Assembly (NCBI GenBank): GCA_022496185.1
Contig: WTXG01000320.1
Coordinates: 1-37,236 of the forward strand
DNA from: Multifurca ochricompacta
Lineage: Eukaryota > Basidiomycota > Agaricomycetes > Russulales > Russulaceae
Length of the DNA stretch: 37,236 nucleotides
Direction: 5' to 3'
The position numbers were made by a program, and so were the translations under genes. Shown piece after piece: positions 1 through 10,162 of this stretch. A model generated the notes under the pieces. That model did not search any database, had not been told where the DNA came from, and worked only from the letters and a program-made list of their open reading frames with translations. Position 1 is the stretch's first letter. Each line of letters begins with the position of its first letter.

Positions 1-142
1 AATTGACAATGCCATATTCCCCACAACAGAATGGAAGGGCTGAAAGGTTCAACAGAACCATCATGGAAAAGGCCACCAGTATGCTGCATCATGCTGGTCT
101 TTCCCTTGGTTTCTGGGAATGTGCAGTGCGAACAGCCTGTCA
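1..142 (+). pseudogene. Copia integrase fragment, left side of the split frame
   Basis: Frame 2 of the first 142 bases encodes about 47 residues with the conserved copia integrase core motif PYSPQQNGRAER, whose glutamate belongs to the DDE catalytic triad. The frame is cut at 142 by the gypsy LTR. The same frame continues after the insert at 7543 (TGT CAC ATA), where the residues CHIYNRTP follow naturally, so the break is a clean insertion with a 5-bp duplication and not a deletion. Confidence 0.9.
138..142. repeat. Target duplication TGTCA, left copy
   Basis: TGTCA directly precedes the left gypsy LTR and is repeated at 7543-7547 directly after the right one. Five bases is the usual gypsy duplication length. 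Confidence 0.92.
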
Positions 143-714
143 TGTTACGCCCGGTGCAGGACGTTCCACACGACTTGTGTGACAGCGTTCGTTCGTGATC
201 AGATAAGAGATCAATAAGATCCCTTGGAGTTATAGGGAAGAGTCAAAGTCAAAGAGGCTGTACTCTAAGACAATGTTGAGCGGAAGTACCAGAAGTACTG
301 AGACAACGAGTAAGGCTTCAAAGGAGGTCCAGAAGACAAGCACCGATGTATTCAATAAGTCGAGTCTGAGGTCTACAGAGTAGCTACAGCGGACTTATAT
401 ACGTAACCAGTGGGCGTCTACAGATAAGATATCAGAGTCAGGTGGGCCCAAATATACGGAAGCGGAGGGCGTAAAGCCTGGCTTCTGATAGGGTATTAAG
501 TAAGTGTCCGGTCGTAATGATAACGAGATAAGAGATAAAGATAAGAGTCAACATAGGCAAACAACGAGTCAACAAGTACAATCGGGTCACGGGGATGGAG
601 AAGAGCACGGATGGTCCCAGGATGGAGACGTGATCAGAAAGTGTAAGGTGGGCGGTAAGAGGGTCATCATTGGGAAGAGTGAAGAAAACGGGGCGGACGG
701 CAGGGATTGTAACA
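143..714 (-). repeat. Gypsy LTR, downstream (3') copy on the coding strand
   Basis: It starts TGTTACGCCCGG and ends GGATTGTAACA in plus orientation. It is 572 bp against 589 bp for its partner at 6954-7542; most of the difference is scattered one-base losses, for example near 225, 285 and 300. TG...CA ends and the TGTCA duplication define the boundaries. Confidence 0.93.
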
Positions 715-728
715 TCACCCCCTCTTCT
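715..728 (-). other. Polypurine tract of the gypsy element
   Basis: On the minus strand AGAAGAGGGGGTGA sits immediately before the LTR terminus TGTTACAATCC. This is where Ty3/gypsy elements prime plus-strand DNA synthesis. Its position supports the minus-strand coding orientation. Confidence 0.7.
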
Positions 729-2039
729 GGTTCGAGCAGACCCTGCTAGAAACGACTCGTACCATCATCGTCTGCACCAATTCCAAATAATCATCGGCTA
801 CATTACACTCATCCATGGTATAGTTCTCTTTTCCGAGTCTGGGGGCATCTGTGGTGCGGAGAATCCGTAGGGTCCGCGTTGGCCACACAGCGACATAGGT
901 CATGAAGGGCATCCAGTTCACGGTGTCCCGATTGTGACGCAGGCATTTGCCGCACCATCCAGACGGATTGGCAATTGTCGGAGCGACTCCTACCGGCAGA
1001 AATACAAAACCTACTCCAGTGCTGATTGCTTCGACAATGCCGGCACCACTTGCGGTTGAGAGGACAGTTCCAACTGATGTGGTACTTACTGTCCAGCGCC
1101 AGCACGTCTCCCCGCGTGGGTTCTCATGCATTCGTGGCATCTCGAACCGGTTCGGCAGCAGCACAGGAGCAGCCCCCAATGATGTGGGGGCAGGGTCGGG
1201 CATATGTATCAGCGTACCTCTCGGCAATTGTCTGGTAGGCATCTCCTTTCTCCACCTTTTTCGGATCTCCACCAACTCCTGCTCTATTGGAACATCCCGT
1301 TCGTCAGCCGGGCCATCATCTTCGCGTGTTCTTTGTACTGTCGTTGAGTGTGTTGCGCAAGGTCAGGTTCTTCCGCAGTCTCATCACCTCAGCTTTGAGA
1401 CGCGGAAGTCACATGTCACTCAGTACTTCGTCAATGGCGAAGGCTCGCGATCTTCGGCCGCCAGGTGCCCCAGCTGTTCGTCGGTCATGGTGTGATGCAA
1501 ACAACCGGTATACCTTTCTTCCAGATAGACTGGGGCCCCGTAAACTGGACCATCCTTTTTCATGCATCCAGCCACGTCCATCCCTCCATTAGTGTAGAAA
1601 ATATACTTGGCGATCGCGTGTTCCATCACCCATAGGTGATCTCCAGCGGGTAGTACATGGAGGAGTTTGGGTTGTTGCGAAGAAGGGGAACTGGCACTTC
1701 GTCATCAGACTCCATGCCTATCAGGTCATTTGGGTGCGGCTCTTCACAGTGTTCAAGTCGTCGTTGGGGTTGGGGGACTGGTTCTTGACTCGGGTTCAGC
1801 AGCCTCATAGTCATGGTGAGGAGGGCGTGTGGAAGGGTGAGCGGAGGGGAAATTCTCGACAACTACTGTCGTGGCAGTGAATGCGTCGACGGCGCATTGG
1901 CAGCGATGAAAGACATAATAGATTCTGTGGTTGTAGGACGTTGCTGTGGAGCATGTACTGGGGAATTCACTTCAGAGGTTGTTGCCCTTTTAACTGTTCT
2001 TGGGCGCTTCTGGGTGTCGGGCATGGAATTCTGAGATAA
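715..2039 (-). other. Extra coding-like region of the gypsy element after the chromodomain
   Basis: About 1.3 kb lies between the chromodomain and the 3' LTR. It holds long overlapping minus-strand frames (1863-2411 tail, 1626-1862, 1420-1629, 715-1275, 809-1105). One of them has a Cys/His-rich stretch (NCPLNRKWCRHCRSNQHWSRFC, split here by its Cys spacing CX7CX2CX9C). I do not recognise the product. It could be a third gene, as in some fungal gypsy elements, or a decayed 3' part of Pol. No transmembrane envelope-like protein is evident. Confidence 0.4.
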
Positions 2040-2183
2040 GGACCGGAGCGAAGATATCCCCGGCTGGTTCCCATGAGCTGTCGAGTCTGGGAATCCTTTC
2101 CACTTAACGAGGTAGTGTAGCTTGCGCCCTCGGCCTTTACGTGAGGAGTCTAGAATTCGCTCCACTTCCCATTCCGCTTCTCC
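2040..2183 (-). pseudogene. Chromodomain at the C-terminus of gypsy Pol
   Basis: The residues EAEWEVERILDSS and LHYLVKWKGFPDS are the signature of a chromodomain. The final strand with the SWEPA motif is present in a different frame because a G is apparently missing from a GG pair near 2080. In chromoviruses this domain directs integration to particular chromatin marks. Its presence assigns the element to the chromovirus branch. Confidence 0.88.
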
Positions 2184-2189
2184 ATTGAT

Positions 2190-3541
2190 TAATTCAGGGG
2201 GAGGTCTAGGGAAGTTTTCCCCATGCAGGGATGTCTCCTTGTAAGGTGTCAGCAGCCTGGCATGGAAGACCGGTGGATTCGCCATGTGGGGGGGAGTTCG
2301 AGCTCGTATGACACGTCTGACAGCTTCCTTGTTATCTTGAAGGGTCCATGACGTCGGGGCGCTAACTTGGCTGTCGGATGTGACGTGTGAATGTTCTTTC
2401 CTTCCAGCCATACCAGGTCATTGGTCCGATAAGGTGTGAACTTCGAGGGTTTCTCCGCTAGGGTTCTTTGCGCCTTCAACAGGTTCTCATTGGCTGATTT
2501 CCTGATCTCTTCCCATTGGCTGATACGCTGCGTGGCTGAGGGAACGTTCATGGCTTTCCAGTCCATGTAGCTCGAGGCGTCCATCCCATGATAAGTGAGA
2601 ATGGAGAGTTTTTGTGGTGCCATTGGGCCAAGAGTTGTGTGCGAATTCTGCTGTGCTAGCCAGTCAGCCCAGTCGTCCTGTCGTCCATTGCACCAGAACG
2701 AAGATATTGTTCAAGCCACTGGTTTGTCCTTTCTGATTGTCCATCTGTCTGTGGATGATAGGCCGTCGAGATATTTGGGTTATTCCAGCGTTTTACAGAG
2801 GCCCTGGCAAATGCGGACGTGAAGTGTGGGTCGGGTCTGAAATGATTTTTCGGGAGGCCATAATGTCTGTAGACGTGATCTAGGTAGAGTTTGGCTACTC
2901 CTTCTGCTGTGATGGACTCATTGCATGGTATGAACAGTGCGCTTCGAGCAGTCATGGTCAGTGATGGTCAAGATGGAGTCGAAGCCTCTGGAAATGGGGA
3001 GTTTGACGATGAAGTCCATGGCGATGGTCTGGAATGGTTGTGATGCTGTCGGTGCAATGGGGAATAGTGCTGGTGGGTGTGGGTGCGTATTCACTTTGTT
3101 GGCTTGGCAATCTGCACATCCCTTCACATATTCCTCCACATCTCTTTTCATGTTTGGCCACCAGTAGTCTCGTTTGGCAAGAGCGTAGGTGTTAGCAATG
3201 CCTGGATGTCCCGCTGAGGGGAGGTCATGGTGAAAATGGATCACCCCCCTCTTAATGTTGTCGCCACCGGTGACAACAAGCCAATCCCCATCCTTCCACC
3301 ACAGGCCATCGATTCTCTTCAGATTATGCACCTCTGCCCATGATTGGCATAACTGCTGGTTCATGTTTTGTGACACTTGGGCCCATAGATCCATGTCGTG
3401 AAGACTGACAACGGCTGCTTTTGCAAAGACCTCCTCGGGGAGTACCGTGATATCATTGTTGTCTTCCCCGCCATTGTTCAAATCTGGCCGCCGAGACAGG
3501 GCATCTGCTCGTGCGTTACGACTCCCCGCAATGTGTTTCAA
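2190..3541 (-). pseudogene. Gypsy integrase, frameshifted
   Basis: The HHCC zinc-binding part is visible in the frame starting at 3541 (HHDLPSAGHPGIANTYALAKRDYWWPNM split by residues, then CADCQ). The catalytic core follows with MDFIVKLP and ITDHDCSK, then in other frames PHFTSAFARA and the DDE glutamate in TDGQSERTNQ (about 2740). A C-terminal part (KFTPYRTNDLVWLEGKNI, GPFKITRKLSDVSYEL) matches the GPY/F-type integrase tail. Several one-base frame changes separate these blocks. Confidence 0.88.
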
Positions 3542-4676
3542 TACAAAGTTATATTCTTCAAGCTCTAGGACTTCGCGAGCAACCCGTCAACTGATCTTAT
3601 AGGGTTCTTTCCAGTAGAGCAGGTTAGAGTGATCAGTGTGGATGACAGTCTTATGGGGGGTTCCCGCTAGGTATGGTCTCCAATGTCGTAGTGCTTTTAC
3701 AATAGCCAGTAGCTCTCTGTCCCAAATATCGTAATTTCGTTCTGCTGGCGAGAACGTTTCGGAGTAGAAAGCAACTGGGTGAAGTAGTCCTGTTGCATCC
3801 CGTTGATTGAGTACAGCACCATTGGCGAAGTGGGAGCATCAACTTCAAGCTCGAAAGGCTTCTCAAGTTGGCTGTAAGAGGACTGGTTCTGAACCGACAA
3901 TGTCTTGGATCTGCTCGAAGGCTTGTTGTTGTTCCTCTGCCCAATGCCAGGGTACGTCCTTTTTCAATAATCCGTTCAATGGTTGGGCGATGCCTGAGAA
4001 TCCATGGACAAATCGCCGATAAAAGTTGCAGAATCCAATGAAGGACCGCACATCCTTGATACATGGGTACAGGCCACTCCCGGATTCCTTGTACCTTTAC
4101 TGGGTCCATCCGCACATGCCCTCCTTCCAGGATAACTCCTAGGTATTCCACACTCGGTTGTTCAAACGAGCATTTGGCTGGTTTGAGGTACAGATCGTGT
4201 TCGTGCAGGATGTCCAGCACCTGGTGTACTCGTTCTCGATGATGGGCTAGGTTGTTGGTGGTGGCTACTAGTATATCGTCCATGTACACCACTACTTCGC
4301 CTGTGAGAATGAGATCGCGGAAGATATGGTTCATCATTGATTGGAAAGTGGCGGGTGAGTTGGTAAGGCCAAAGAACATAACATTCGGTTCGAAGAGTCC
4401 CTGGTTGGTCTTAAAAGCTGCTTTGCATTGGTCTCCTTCTTGATCCGAATATTATTGTAGCCCCAGCGGACATCCATTTTAGAGAATAGGGATTTATCCC
4501 GCATGGTATCAATGAGTTCCGAGATGAGCGGCAGTGGGTAGGCATTTTTCACAGTGTGGCATTTATTCGTCGGTAATCCTGAACAGGTCGAAGCTTGCCG
4601 TCTTTCTTCTTGATAAAGAAGAATGGCGATGCGTATGGTGATTTGATGGACAATGTACCCCTTTGCGAGATGCTCC
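3542..4676 (-). pseudogene. Gypsy reverse transcriptase and RNase H, frameshifted
   Basis: Reverse transcriptase motifs run from KNAYPLPLISELID and LFSKMDVRWGYNNIRIKKE (about 4450-4552), through MFFGLTNSPATFQSMMN (from 4379) and the catalytic YMDD at about 4275-4286, to YLGVILEGG near 4140. RSFIGFCNFYRRFVHGFSGIAQPLN follows near 4000, then the RNase H start (PFELEVDA, near 3850) and TDHSNL near 3620. At least three frame changes interrupt this. One is near 4434, where a G appears to be missing from a GGG run in the codons after IKK. Confidence 0.88.
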
Positions 4677-5330
4677 TCAAGGAATGTCGTGAGCGCGTTT
4701 GTTCTGCCTGTGACAATGGGTAGATTTTACAATCAATTGCTGACGGGGTGTCGGGTGTGAAGTCAATGGCATGGTCCCAGGGTCATGCAGGTGGGAAACG
4801 TTGAGATTCCTCCTCAGAGAATACCTTCCAATGTCGATGATATTCTTCTGGCACGACCTCCTCAAAAGTCTTTCCGTATGCCCTTCTACTGCCTTCTGCG
4901 CGAGTTCTGATGCCTTGGTAGTGAAGCAATAACCCGGATCTTCTTCCTCTTTGTCTGCCCTGCGGACTGCCGAGTGTCGAACGGCATAGTCATACCCTAT
5001 TGATGTGATGAGAACAGGGTAAAAGTCTTTGTCCATGGTCGCATCACTCCAGTTGATTCTTGGTTCGAATGCGGCGAGCCAGGGATATCCCAGAACTAAA
5101 TCTTCTTCGCCTAGATTGGTGACTAGAAAGCGGATGACCTTCGTTCTTTCCCCTACTTGGACATTGAGATCAGTGTAGTGTGTGATCTTTCCTGCCCGAT
5201 TAGCAGTTCCGTCAATATTCCAGATGTTTTTCTCCTGGGGGAGTGCCAGCATCCCCAGTCCCATGGTCTTGCCATCCGTGGACTAATGAAGTTATCTGTG
5301 GCCCCTGAGTCAATCAGGATGTCACGGTTG
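4677..5330 (-). pseudogene. Gypsy aspartic protease region, frameshifted
   Basis: The active-site motif DSGAT is at 5297-5311 on the minus strand, preceded by ILI and followed by DNFISPRM. The frame then breaks near 5270, where a CC run appears to have lost one base, and continues in the next frame as GLGMLALP...LVLGYPWL. The LVLGYPWL part is the conserved second protease motif (I/L-L-G-x-x-W-L). Known function: cleavage of the Gag-Pol precursor. Confidence 0.82.
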
Positions 5331-5441
5331 GCCGTTCTCTGTGTAGTTTGAAATGTACTGGTATTTTCAAAGACTTGAAGCGACTAGTATACACAGAGGT
5401 TACATGGAGTGCTCGTGCCCAGGCCGATGGGTTTGAGCCAA

Positions 5442-6934
5442 TCAAAAATCCTTTTTTGCGAAAGCCTTTTCCACCAGAATGGCTCGTACCTCTTCACTCT
5501 CCTTCATCATGTTGGCCCATATCTCCTGTGCTTTTTCTTCTTTCGTCGGCGTTTTCTTCTTGACGGTTGGTGGGTTATTGCGTATGGGAGCAGTTGTGGC
5601 TTCAGCGCTCGCGCCCCTTCTTCGGGCATTCCCTCGACATATGTCCTTGTGCTTTGCAACGAAAGCACCTCCTTCTTTCATCAACGTTTGTCGCTCATCC
5701 TCAGTGAGTGTGGCCCTGGCTTGGGTCCTGTCTGCTGATGTATCCATGGCATTTGGGTCGCGCTGAGCAGCATGTACGGGCTTGACTCCGAAGGCTGCCT
5801 TCCACTGGTCCATGTCTTCCCTTCTTTGTATCGACTCCAAAGCGTGTTGGAAAGTCCAGATAATCTTGTTGCTGTCGTCGGGCAGCATCAACCCATGCAT
5901 CCCAGTCCTGAGGGTGGTGGAACTGGATAATGTTTTTGACCATGGGTTGGGTATCCTGGGAGAAGAGATCTAATGTTGCCTCTCATCAGTATCATACCCC
6001 GCCCTGTTGGCCAGGCTCCTGAACTTGGCGACATAGGCGTCCAATTCCCCTTTTCCATTTCAGGGACTTGAGTTCTCGGCGCCTTCTGCTTGGCCTGCCC
6101 ATCCGTGTATGCATCTTTAAATCATTGGCAATGGTTTCCCAAAGCCCCTCACTAGTGGTGCGACGCCCACTCTCAATTTGTTCGTTCAGCCACTCCAGCT
6201 GTTCCATGGTCCAATTGTCTACGGCCTCCCCTCGGATCAGAGAGAGGAAGAGGTTGGGCATTGGAAGGATTAATTATTTGGGGGACGTCATGGTTAAAGT
6301 TTTGAAGGTCGTAAACTCTAGCATGAATTTTTTGCTTTGTGAACGATCTCCTGCGAACGTCTGCGGTAGCACCCCGATAGACGTCCAGAGGGTGGGGGGA
6401 TGTTTGGTGGTAACATTGCTGGAGGTGGAGGGGGAGGAACGGGGTCTGGAAGCTGAGCGGCGATTGTGGACATGTTTTGGTAAAATGGGGTGACAGTGTC
6501 TGTGGACTGTATGGAAATCTGGGGGGTTGTCAAAGCAGGAGCTCTGATCGTGACAACTCCGGGTGCAACTGGGGCTGTAGTCGACGCTAATACCAGTGCT
6601 TCTTCGCTATTTTCTTCTATGTACTCTTCTGGTTCAGAGTCTGTAACAATGGCTGGGGGTTCTCCCTCCATGGCCCTAATCCAAATTCAGGCGGAGCAGG
6701 TCCTGTAGTGACCCAAGAGTTTCGACTGTCCGAATATCGGATACAATACCAAACTCTTTTCTCGTTGTCGTATTCTACTGGTTGGTATCTTCTGTCGTGA
6801 TAGACGTAGTATCCAAACTCGGATTCAAAATCTTTCCAGGCGGCAGAGCCAAGTACTTGCTGTGAAAGATTATTCTCATCTCTGCGTTCGATGAGTTCTT
6901 CTTTAAAGAGGGTCTGACTGCGGCTGGAAGCCAC
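5442..6934 (-). pseudogene. Gypsy gag region, frameshifted
   Basis: The region next to the 5' LTR encodes an acidic, proline-rich N-terminal part (about 6318-6934), a capsid-like segment (about 5992-6261, with PNLFLSLIRGEAVDNW) and a basic C-terminal part. A CX2CX4HX4C zinc knuckle (CFRCKAQGHMSREC) lies at about 5624-5667, but in a different frame from the surrounding open frame, which reads through it as another sequence. No single frame covers the gene, and no clear ATG start was identified. The role would be the nucleocapsid of the retrotransposon particle. Confidence 0.75.
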
Positions 6935-6953
6935 GATGAGAGACTCGACTTGA

Positions 6954-7542
6954 TGTTACGCCCGGTGCAGGACGTTCCACACAACTTGTGTGACAGCGTT
7001 CGTTCATGATCAGATAAGAGATCAATAAGATCCCTTGGAGTTATGCGGGAAGAGTCAAAGTCAAAGAGGCTGTGCTCTAAGACAATGTTGAGCAGAAAGT
7101 ACCAGAAGTACTGGGACAATCGAGGTAAGGCTTTCAAAGGAGCATCCAGAAGACAAGCACCGATGTATTCAATAAGTCGAGTCTGAGGTCTACAGAGTAG
7201 CTACAGTGGACTTATATACGTAACCAAGTGGGCGTCTATAGATAAGATAACGGAGTCAAGTGGGCCCAAATATACGGAAGCAGAGGGCGTAAAGCCTGGC
7301 TTCTGATAGGGTATTAAGTAAGTGTCCGGTCGTAATGATAACGAGATAAGAGATAACAGGATAAGAGTCAAACATAGGCAAACAACGGGTCAACAAGTAC
7401 CATCAGAGTCACGGGGACGGAAGGAGAGCACGGGATGGGTCCCAGGATGGAGACGTGATCAGGAAGTGTAAGGTGGGCGGTAGAGACGGGTCATCATTGG
7501 GAAGAGTGAAGAAAACAGGGGCAGACGGCAGGGATTGTAACA
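6954..7542 (-). repeat. Gypsy LTR, upstream (5') copy on the coding strand
   Basis: At 589 bp it has the same length as the solo LTR at 13304-13892, which suggests it is the better-preserved copy. It would carry the promoter for the minus-strand transcript. Just inside it, the minus strand reads TCAAGTCGAGTCTCTC, which does not begin with the TGG typical of tRNA primer sites. Confidence 0.93.
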
Positions 7543-7547
7543 TGTCA
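7543..7547. repeat. Target duplication TGTCA, right copy
   Basis: This is the partner of 138-142. Here the bases are also the first codons of the resumed copia frame. Confidence 0.92.
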
Positions 7548-9891
7548 CATATACAATAGAACGCCCATCCGCTCTAATAAGTGGAGGACACCGCTTGAAC
7601 TTCTGGATGGGGACATTCCAGATGTTTCATACTTTAAAATATTTGGCTGCTTAGCCTACTACACTGTCCCAGAGGATAAAAGACGTAAACTGGATCATAA
7701 AGCCAGGGAAACAGTCTTTGTCGGGTATGCACCCCACTCTAAAGGATATCTCCTTTGGGATATGCATACTCGATCCTTCGTACTGTCAAGAGATGTGACA
7801 TTTGATGAAGGATCCTTCCCATCCAACCTTGCCAAGGACAGCAAGGGAAAACAAAAGGAAAAAGTTATGCCTTTTGTACTAGAAGTTGAGAGGCCTGTCC
7901 AGCCTCAACCAGCAACAGCCACAGTTCCTCAGGCCCCTGAAGACAAGGGAGCCAAGGTTGAGGAACAGGAGGTAGTGGAACCTCCTCAAATAAATCCTGA
8001 GCCTACCACACCTGAAAATGAACTTGATACACACGATCAAACTATCTATCAGACGCCCCCATCCCAAATCATGGAACCATCAGAACTCCCCCAGAGAACC
8101 TGTGCCAAAAGACAATCTAAGAAGAATGTTGGCAAAATCTCCCAACCAGTATTTACTAGGGAAAGTCCACGCTCTCAGCAACGTAACGAGGCTGTGCAGG
8201 AAGATTTAGATCTTGATACTGCCCATCCTAAACGTTCACAACGAATGAATCCTCAATTTTACAATGAGGATAATGCTGAGTTCGTACAGGGTTCTTCCAG
8301 ACTTGGGCATATGGAATTGCTAAATGCCGCAGGAGTCTCTCATAGAGATCCCCTGACTTTTCAGGAGGCAATGCAGTCTGACAATGCCAGTGAATGGTAT
8401 GAGGCATGCAAATATGAAATTGATGCCTTAGATAAACTTGATGTGTGGCGCCTTGAGGATCTTCCAAAAGGAAGAAAGGCTGTCAAGTCAAAATGGGTTT
8501 TTAAGCTGAAACCAGATGGATGGTTTCGTGCTAGGCTCGTGGCAAAAGGGTTCACCCAAGTAGAAGGAGTGGACTTTGACGAAACATTCTCACCAGTCGC
8601 CAGATTTGAATCTCTTAGATTATTACTAGTGCTAGCTACGCTAGAGGATTGGGAAATCCACCAAATGGATGTCAAATCGGCATTCCTACATGGTGATCTG
8701 GATGAAGAGATATATATGGAGCAACCAGTTGGTTTCGTCATTGCTGGTCAAGAGTCCAAAGTTTGTAGGCTACAAAAAGCATTATATGGCCTCAAACAAG
8801 CTTCCCGAGCATGGAATCTGCAATTCCATGGAGTTCTTAATGAACTAGGCTTTACTCGGACGTACTCTGATGCAGGAGTATATGTGTTTCATCAAAAGGA
8901 GGGGGATGATTCACTTTATGTCATACTCTATGTAGATGACATTACTATACTTGGATCTTCCAATGATAAGATAACGTGGCTGAAGTCATCACTATCTAGC
9001 CGATATGAGATGACTGACTTGGGAGAAATCCAGTCATACCTTGGAGTTAACATCACCAGGGATTGTCCTAATAAGACACTGGAGATTGACCAAGCAGCCT
9101 ACGTTTTATCTATTATTGAAAAGTTTGGGATGAGGGATTCCAACCGAGTATATACTCCTCTTCCCTCTGGCGCTGATGTACATCTGGTCAAGTTTGATGG
9201 CCAGGCATCTACTTCTGAAATAAAGAAGTACCAACAATTGATGGGGTCTCTGCTATGGGTGCAGATTGGAAGCAGACCGGACATCAGTTTTGCTGTGGTG
9301 CGCCTTAGTCAATATGCTTCCAACCCCTCTCAAGATCATATGCGACTTGCAAAATATGTCCTAAAATATCTAAATAGTACAAAGGACTGCAAGTTGCGGT
9401 ATTCTGGAGGGAATGGGGAGAGTGGCCTTCATGGCTATGCAGATTCCTCATGGGGAGATCAAGAGGACTGCCACTCTACCTCAGGCTACGTGTTTTTCTT
9501 GGCAAATGGTGCCATTTCATGGTGTTCCAGAAAGCAGAAAACAGTAGCACAGTCCACCACTGAGGCCGAATATATGAGCCTCTCTGAGGCTGCAAATCAG
9601 GCAGCGTGGTATAGGACTTTTATGGAGGAATTAGGATATGAGGTGTCCTCTCCTATACTACTCCATTGTGACAATAAGGGTGCCATAGATTTGGCATTAA
9701 ACCCAGTCACAGGAAGGCGGTCAAAGCATATACCCATCAAGTACCATGCCATTAGGGGATACATAGATTCGCACATAATTGAGTTAGTGCGTACCCCCAC
9801 AGGTGAGATGCTGGCAGATGGCTTTACTAAGTCTCTACCAAGAGCATCATTTGAAACCATGATCAATGGACTTGGACTTATGCTGGAATGA
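7543..9891 (+). CDS. Copia polyprotein, C-terminal part: end of integrase, reverse transcriptase, RNase H
   Basis: This open frame of 783 codons has no internal stop and ends with TGA at 9889-9891. It begins with the end of the integrase domain (YFKIFGCLAY, then VFVGYAPHSKGY). A proline/glutamine-rich linker follows. The reverse transcriptase starts near 8340 (EAMQSDNASEWYEA), with WVFKLKPDG, ARLVAKGFTQ, QMDVKSAFLHGDL and the catalytic LYVDD at about 8925-8940. The RNase H domain carries GYADSSWG, QSTTEAEYMSL, HCDNKGAI and KHIPIKYHAIR, the usual copia pattern. The frame is intact here, but expression as a full polyprotein is blocked by the gypsy insert upstream. The apparent ATG at 7762 is internal to the polyprotein and is not a real start. 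Confidence 0.93.
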   Translation, partial: CHIYNRTPIRSNKWRTPLELLDGDIPDVSYFKIFGCLAYYTVPEDKRRKLDHKARETVFVGYAPHSKGYLLWDMHTRSFVLSRDVTFDEGSFPSNLAKDSKGKQKEKVMPFVLEVERPVQPQPATATVPQAPEDKGAKVEEQEVVEPPQINPEPTTPENELDTHDQTIYQTPPSQIMEPSELPQRTCAKRQSKKNVGKISQPVFTRESPRSQQRNEAVQEDLDLDTAHPKRSQRMNPQFYNEDNAEFVQGSSRLGHMELLNAAGVSHRDPLTFQEAMQSDNASEWYEACKYEIDALDKLDVWRLEDLPKGRKAVKSKWVFKLKPDGWFRARLVAKGFTQVEGVDFDETFSPVARFESLRLLLVLATLEDWEIHQMDVKSAFLHGDLDEEIYMEQPVGFVIAGQESKVCRLQKALYGLKQASRAWNLQFHGVLNELGFTRTYSDAGVYVFHQKEGDDSLYVILYVDDITILGSSNDKITWLKSSLSSRYEMTDLGEIQSYLGVNITRDCPNKTLEIDQAAYVLSIIEKFGMRDSNRVYTPLPSGADVHLVKFDGQASTSEIKKYQQLMGSLLWVQIGSRPDISFAVVRLSQYASNPSQDHMRLAKYVLKYLNSTKDCKLRYSGGNGESGLHGYADSSWGDQEDCHSTSGYVFFLANGAISWCSRKQKTVAQSTTEAEYMSLSEAANQAAWYRTFMEELGYEVSSPILLHCDNKGAIDLALNPVTGRRSKHIPIKYHAIRGYIDSHIIELVRTPTGEMLADGFTKSLPRASFETMINGLGLMLE

Positions 9892-10162
9892 GAGAGCTGG
9901 AATCTGGAGACTTTGTATACCAGTTTCACTTTCCCACCATGAGCAAAGTTCTCAACTTCGAGAGTGATGCAAGAGGTGTGTATGGTTTCAGTTTGCATAA
10001 GCAAATCACCGCGATATGCCTCTGAACACCATGCCTCTCTCACACTCAGAAGAGTTAGAGAAATTGGATCTCTGGCTGGCGATATGCTCATTTAATTGTG
10101 ATAAGCAGTGCGCTCATCCAACTCATTTCCATCTATGACCAGATGCCTTCAGCATGGAGGGA
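9892..10162 (+). other. Copia 3' untranslated stretch between pol stop and LTR
   Basis: No further reading frame is visible between the pol stop and the LTR. A short purine tract (GGAGGGA, about 10157-10162) directly precedes the LTR and is the likely plus-strand primer. The assignment rests on position. Confidence 0.6.

Larger units (their letters stand above)
143..7542 (-). mobile_element. Ty3/gypsy chromovirus-type retrotransposon nested in copia
   Basis: The element is bounded by two similar LTRs (143-714 and 6954-7542) and flanked by the 5-bp target duplication TGTCA (138-142 and 7543-7547). On the minus strand the order is LTR, gag, protease, reverse transcriptase, RNase H, integrase, chromodomain, an extra 3' coding region, polypurine tract, LTR. 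This is the Ty3/gypsy order, and the chromodomain places it among chromoviruses. All coding parts are recognisable but are cut by many one-base frameshifts, most of them losses from short G or C runs. Removing the element and one duplication copy restores the copia frame exactly. Confidence 0.93.

Noticed and set aside
947..1592. Long plus-strand frames over 947-1592
   Set aside because: They oppose the gypsy minus-strand coding region and show no recognisable motif, so they look like antisense shadows.
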